Shown here one piece after another: positions 61,614 to 64,000 of a DNA stretch of 64,000 bases. Position 1 is the stretch's first letter. Every line of letters begins with the position of its first letter. The position numbers and the translations under genes were made by a program. Below the pieces are notes generated by a model, which searched no databases, was not told the origin of the DNA, and saw only the letters and a list, made by a program, of their open reading frames with translations. The stretch is from Tremella fuciformis (Eukaryota > Basidiomycota > Tremellomycetes > Tremellales > Tremellaceae), in assembly GCA_032768795.1 (NCBI GenBank), contig CP136494.1:744001-808000 (forward strand), written 5' to 3'.

Positions 61614-62926
61614 TTACAAGAAGTATTCGATTGCCTGACTGTGAGCGCGGGCCTGAATTCCTTCCAGTCGGTCGACCTACTTTTGCCTGACCTTGTTGTG
61701 TAGGACCGTCTCTCTGCCATGTCAGCACCTAGGAACCGATGTGAGCGCACCACTTGCCTCGTTCTCCGGGGCAGCTTCGAAGACATTGAAGAACTTCTTC
61801 CCGCCCGGCGAAACCTCTAATATGCTCGCCATGTTTCCGCATCTGAGTGTCAGCTCGTCCAGAATCAAGGGGAGACCGACAGACCTATAGCAATAATTGG
61901 GTGCGCTCCATACCGTGCTCAATTGATCGTCGTACAACATTGAATAACCTTCCATACACAACTGATGCGCTCGCAAGACATGGTTCAAGCCATTGAGCTG
62001 CAAGAACTTTTTGACAATCGAAGCGCCAAACGTGTAGCCTGCGCCACTGGACGTCAGCCGTGACGCCTAGAATATAGCCAGTACTGACCGAGGACTGATG
62101 GCAAAGTCCTCCTTTTCCGGATCCGGATCCGACCATACCAAATCTGCCATCGGCCCTTCGTGTGGGATCTCTCTGAACCTGTCAATGATCTTGATCTGAT
62201 CGATGTGATGTATCGAAGGGCTGAGGCCGCCGTGCACGCAGAAAATTGCATCGTCAATCACGACGCTCAAAGTCAAAAAGTCGAACATGTCCGTGAAGTA
62301 TTGCCATACAATGGGCGAGCCGTATTTGCGAGTGCACTCGAGGTAGAATCCATACGTCTATCCTGTCAGCACCACTGTTCTGGGCACAGCGCACACGATG
62401 GAGCATCAGATTTCCGTTCTCTCTTCTCCGCGCCGCCGCAGGGTTCCTCATACAGTATACCACCATGGCGGGCCGCGGAGGGCTGTCCATTGGCCTTGAA
62501 AGGCCTCAGAGTCCTCTTTTGAAACGTCCTCATCACACGCTCGCGCAATCTTGCGGCACTGACCTGAGTGACCGCCCTAGACTCGTGGTTGCCGCGGATG
62601 AGCTGCACGCGCTCGGGGTATCTCAACTTGAGGCACGTCAAGAGGGAGATGGTCTCGACCGAGTGCAAGCCCCGGTCGACGTAGTCGCCCAAGAAAAGGT
62701 AGTTGGTGTGAGGCACCGCCCCGCCGATGCGGAATATCTCGATCAGGTCATGGAATTGGCCGTGGATGTCGCCGACGACAGTGACGGGTGCTGCGACATG
62801 CACGACGTTGCTCTCCCTCATCAAGACCTCTTTGGTCTTTTCGCATATTTCTCGGAGCAGCGCTTCACCGAGGAGCTGTTTGTTGCGCAGACGCTCTATG
62901 CAGGCGTCGAGGTCGAACGGCGCCAT
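61614..62926 (-). CDS. PPG1: PP2A-like phosphatase PPG1
   Basis: A PPG1-type PP2A-family serine/threonine phosphatase, about 312 residues; in yeast it acts in the Far complex and in glycogen accumulation. Start [20 protein letters not shown]. Metal motifs: [37 protein letters not shown], and [37 protein letters not shown] and [20 protein letters not shown] match PPG1 over PP2A and Sit4, as does [12 protein letters not shown]. The C-terminus is built by two more introns, the first GC-AG at 61714-61757, and ends AIEYFL, the methylatable tail. A long intron of about 200 nt splits the domain after VTQ. The gene faces SLA2 across 270 bp. Confidence 0.93.
61714..61757 (-). other. GC-AG intron in PPG1
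   Basis: GAG|GCAAGT ... GACATGGCAG|AGA. Together with the next intron it restores a tail ending AIEYFL, expected for this family; reading through gives an early stop without the YFL motif. Confidence 0.7.
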
Positions 62927-63196
62927 CCATGGACAGCGGCTGCTTTGCGCAGAAAGGTGTGCAGCAACGACGTGTCGATGCTGGAATGGCAGCAATGATG
63001 ACGACAGGCAAAAATAGGCGCGCGACATGAATCGGTGATCACCTGTGACTCGTAACCGGGCCTGACCCTAATCTCCCATCTCCCATGCGTCATCCCGGGC
63101 CCTCGCTACTTGCTCCTCACCACCGCCTCCTCTCTTGAACCCATTCTTCAATTGCTCATACTGCTCCTGGCCTAGCAGACGAGATCAGCCGCAGTC

Positions 63197-64000
63197 ATGT
63201 GAGGCTTTCCTCGATAGCGTATGCGTCGGGGCCAGCTCATCTGGCAGGTTCAGTCGCGGAGGCGGGCATGCGGCCGACTATGACGACTACCCCTCAGTTC
63301 GAGCAGCTGCCAATGGCACGCATCAGCCGACACGTCCTGTTGACAAGGAGAAGACCGAGGCGGAGCTGAGCGTCAGTGTCAAGAAAGCCACCAGCGCTGA
63401 GGAGACCGCTCCGAGTGAGTGCGACTCGCATAGTGCCTCGCATGCCGTCAGACGCTGACATGCTGCAGAGCAGAAGCATGTCCGCAAATGCATTGTCTAC
63501 ACGTGGGACTACCACTCGTCCTTGTCGGTGTGGAATGGTCTGCGGACGCAACCCATTTTGGCCGACGAAGTCCAGACCTTCAAGAGTCTGATCGTTGTGC
63601 ACAAATTGCTGCAGGAGGGTCACCCGGTCGTATGTCCTGTTGTGCTGAAAACCAAGGGCTTGATTCTGACCTCAGACTCTGAAGGAGGCCCATGCGCAGA
63701 CTGGATGGTTGGAGACATGTGGTCGTACGGTCGGAGATGGAGCAAAAGGCTATGGCCCTCTCATCAAGGCCTACACTTCGTTCCTCCTCTCCAAGCTACG
63801 ATTCCATCGTCATCATCCCGAGTTTAACGGTCTTTTCGAGTATGAGGAATACATCAGTTTGAAGAACATCGACGACCCTAATGAAGGGTGAGCCACCCGG
63901 CCCCGATCTTCGCTGACAATCAGCTATGAGACCATCACCGACCTCATGACTCTGCAAGACCAGATCGAGTCTTTCCAGAAACTCATCTTCTCTCACTTCC
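63197..64000 (+). CDS. SLA2: SLA2/HIP1R endocytic adaptor (5' part, runs off right edge)
   Basis: The ANTH-domain protein linking clathrin coats to actin. Visible: a short Gly/Asp/Ser leader (MFSRGGGHAADYDDYPS), KEKTEAELSVSVKKAT, then ANTH blocks KHVRKCIVYTWDYHSS, TQPILADEVQTFKSLIVVHK, LQEGHPVTLKEAHAQTGWLE, LIKAYTSFLLSKLRFHRHHP, FEYEEYISLKNIDDPNEG and YETITDLMTLQDQIESFQKL. The initiator codon is split by an intron: AT at 63197-63198, intron 63199-63247, then G. No in-frame ATG lies between that and KTEAEL. Three more introns fit. The coiled coil and talin-like domain lie beyond the window. Confidence 0.93.
63199..63247 (+). other. intron splitting the SLA2 start codon
   Basis: AT|GTGAGG...CTCATCTGGCAG|G TTC: after splicing the bases form ATG TTC AGT CGC GGA in the SLA2 frame. 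The unspliced RNA has an ATG here but reads to TGA at once. Confidence 0.6.

Overview
This window is nuclear DNA of a filamentous or yeast-like basidiomycete, most likely in Agaricomycotina and probably a tremellomycete. The evidence is compact GC-rich gene spacing and dense small introns of about 35-60 nt, with GTGAGY donors, CTNAC/CTGAY branch points close to the acceptor and YAG ends. The gene complement is also fungal (MCM2, XRN1, ATR kinase, SLA2, PPG1, GH5 exo-glucanase, phosphoketolase). The exact genus cannot be read from the window. I see no rRNA, tRNA, transposon, CRISPR or viral segment. Exon joints were worked out by hand from frame, splice motifs and family conservation, so individual splice sites are models.

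Layout, left to right. 1-3.2 kb: two tandem paralogous secreted Ser/Ala-rich proteins of unknown function, the first cut by the left edge. 3.6-13.5 kb: MCM2 helicase (-), translin (+), eIF3a (-) and an RNF126-type RING E3 (+). 13.7-21.1 kb: a UDP-glycosyltransferase (-), a 1 kb gene-poor gap, a large Ser/Pro-rich coiled-coil protein (+) and a FIST-domain protein (+). 21.4-25.3 kb: secreted GH5 exo-1,3-beta-glucanase (-), a second gap of about 0.9 kb and an unidentified basic protein (-). 25.6-36.9 kb: Listerin/LTN1 (+), NF-YB/HAP3 (-), a tail-anchored UBE2J1-type E2 (+), epsin (-) and the mitochondrial protease ATP23 (-). 37.3-46.0 kb: XRN1 (+), PP2A catalytic subunit (+), a NADAR protein (-) and farnesyl/geranylgeranyltransferase alpha RAM2 (-). 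46.6-59.4 kb: phosphoketolase (+), PAF1 (-) and ATR/Rad3 kinase (+). 59.5-64 kb: ribosomal protein eL6 (-), a METTL21-like methyltransferase (+), PPG1 phosphatase (-) and SLA2 (+), the last cut by the right edge.

The genes are mostly single-copy housekeeping loci in alternating divergent and convergent pairs, not an operon or metabolic cluster. Divergent pairs share promoters of roughly 250-530 bp. Convergent pairs leave as little as 10 bp between stop codons. Loose functional themes recur: protein quality control and ubiquitin (RNF126-like, Listerin, UBE2J1), endocytosis (epsin, SLA2), DNA replication and checkpoint (MCM2, ATR) and PP2A-class phosphatases (PP2A, PPG1). I treat these as probable coincidence.

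The most unusual signal is in gene architecture rather than a new enzyme system. Introns sit exactly at or inside the start codon in several unrelated genes (MCM2 and RAM2 directly after ATG, SLA2 splitting AT|G, XRN1 one base after ATG). There are five apparent GC-AG introns, 10-11 nt micro-exons, and very short candidate introns (23 nt in ATP23, 31 nt in PAF1). The tandem secreted pair at the left edge, with an internally duplicated module, is the best candidate for an undescribed protein family.
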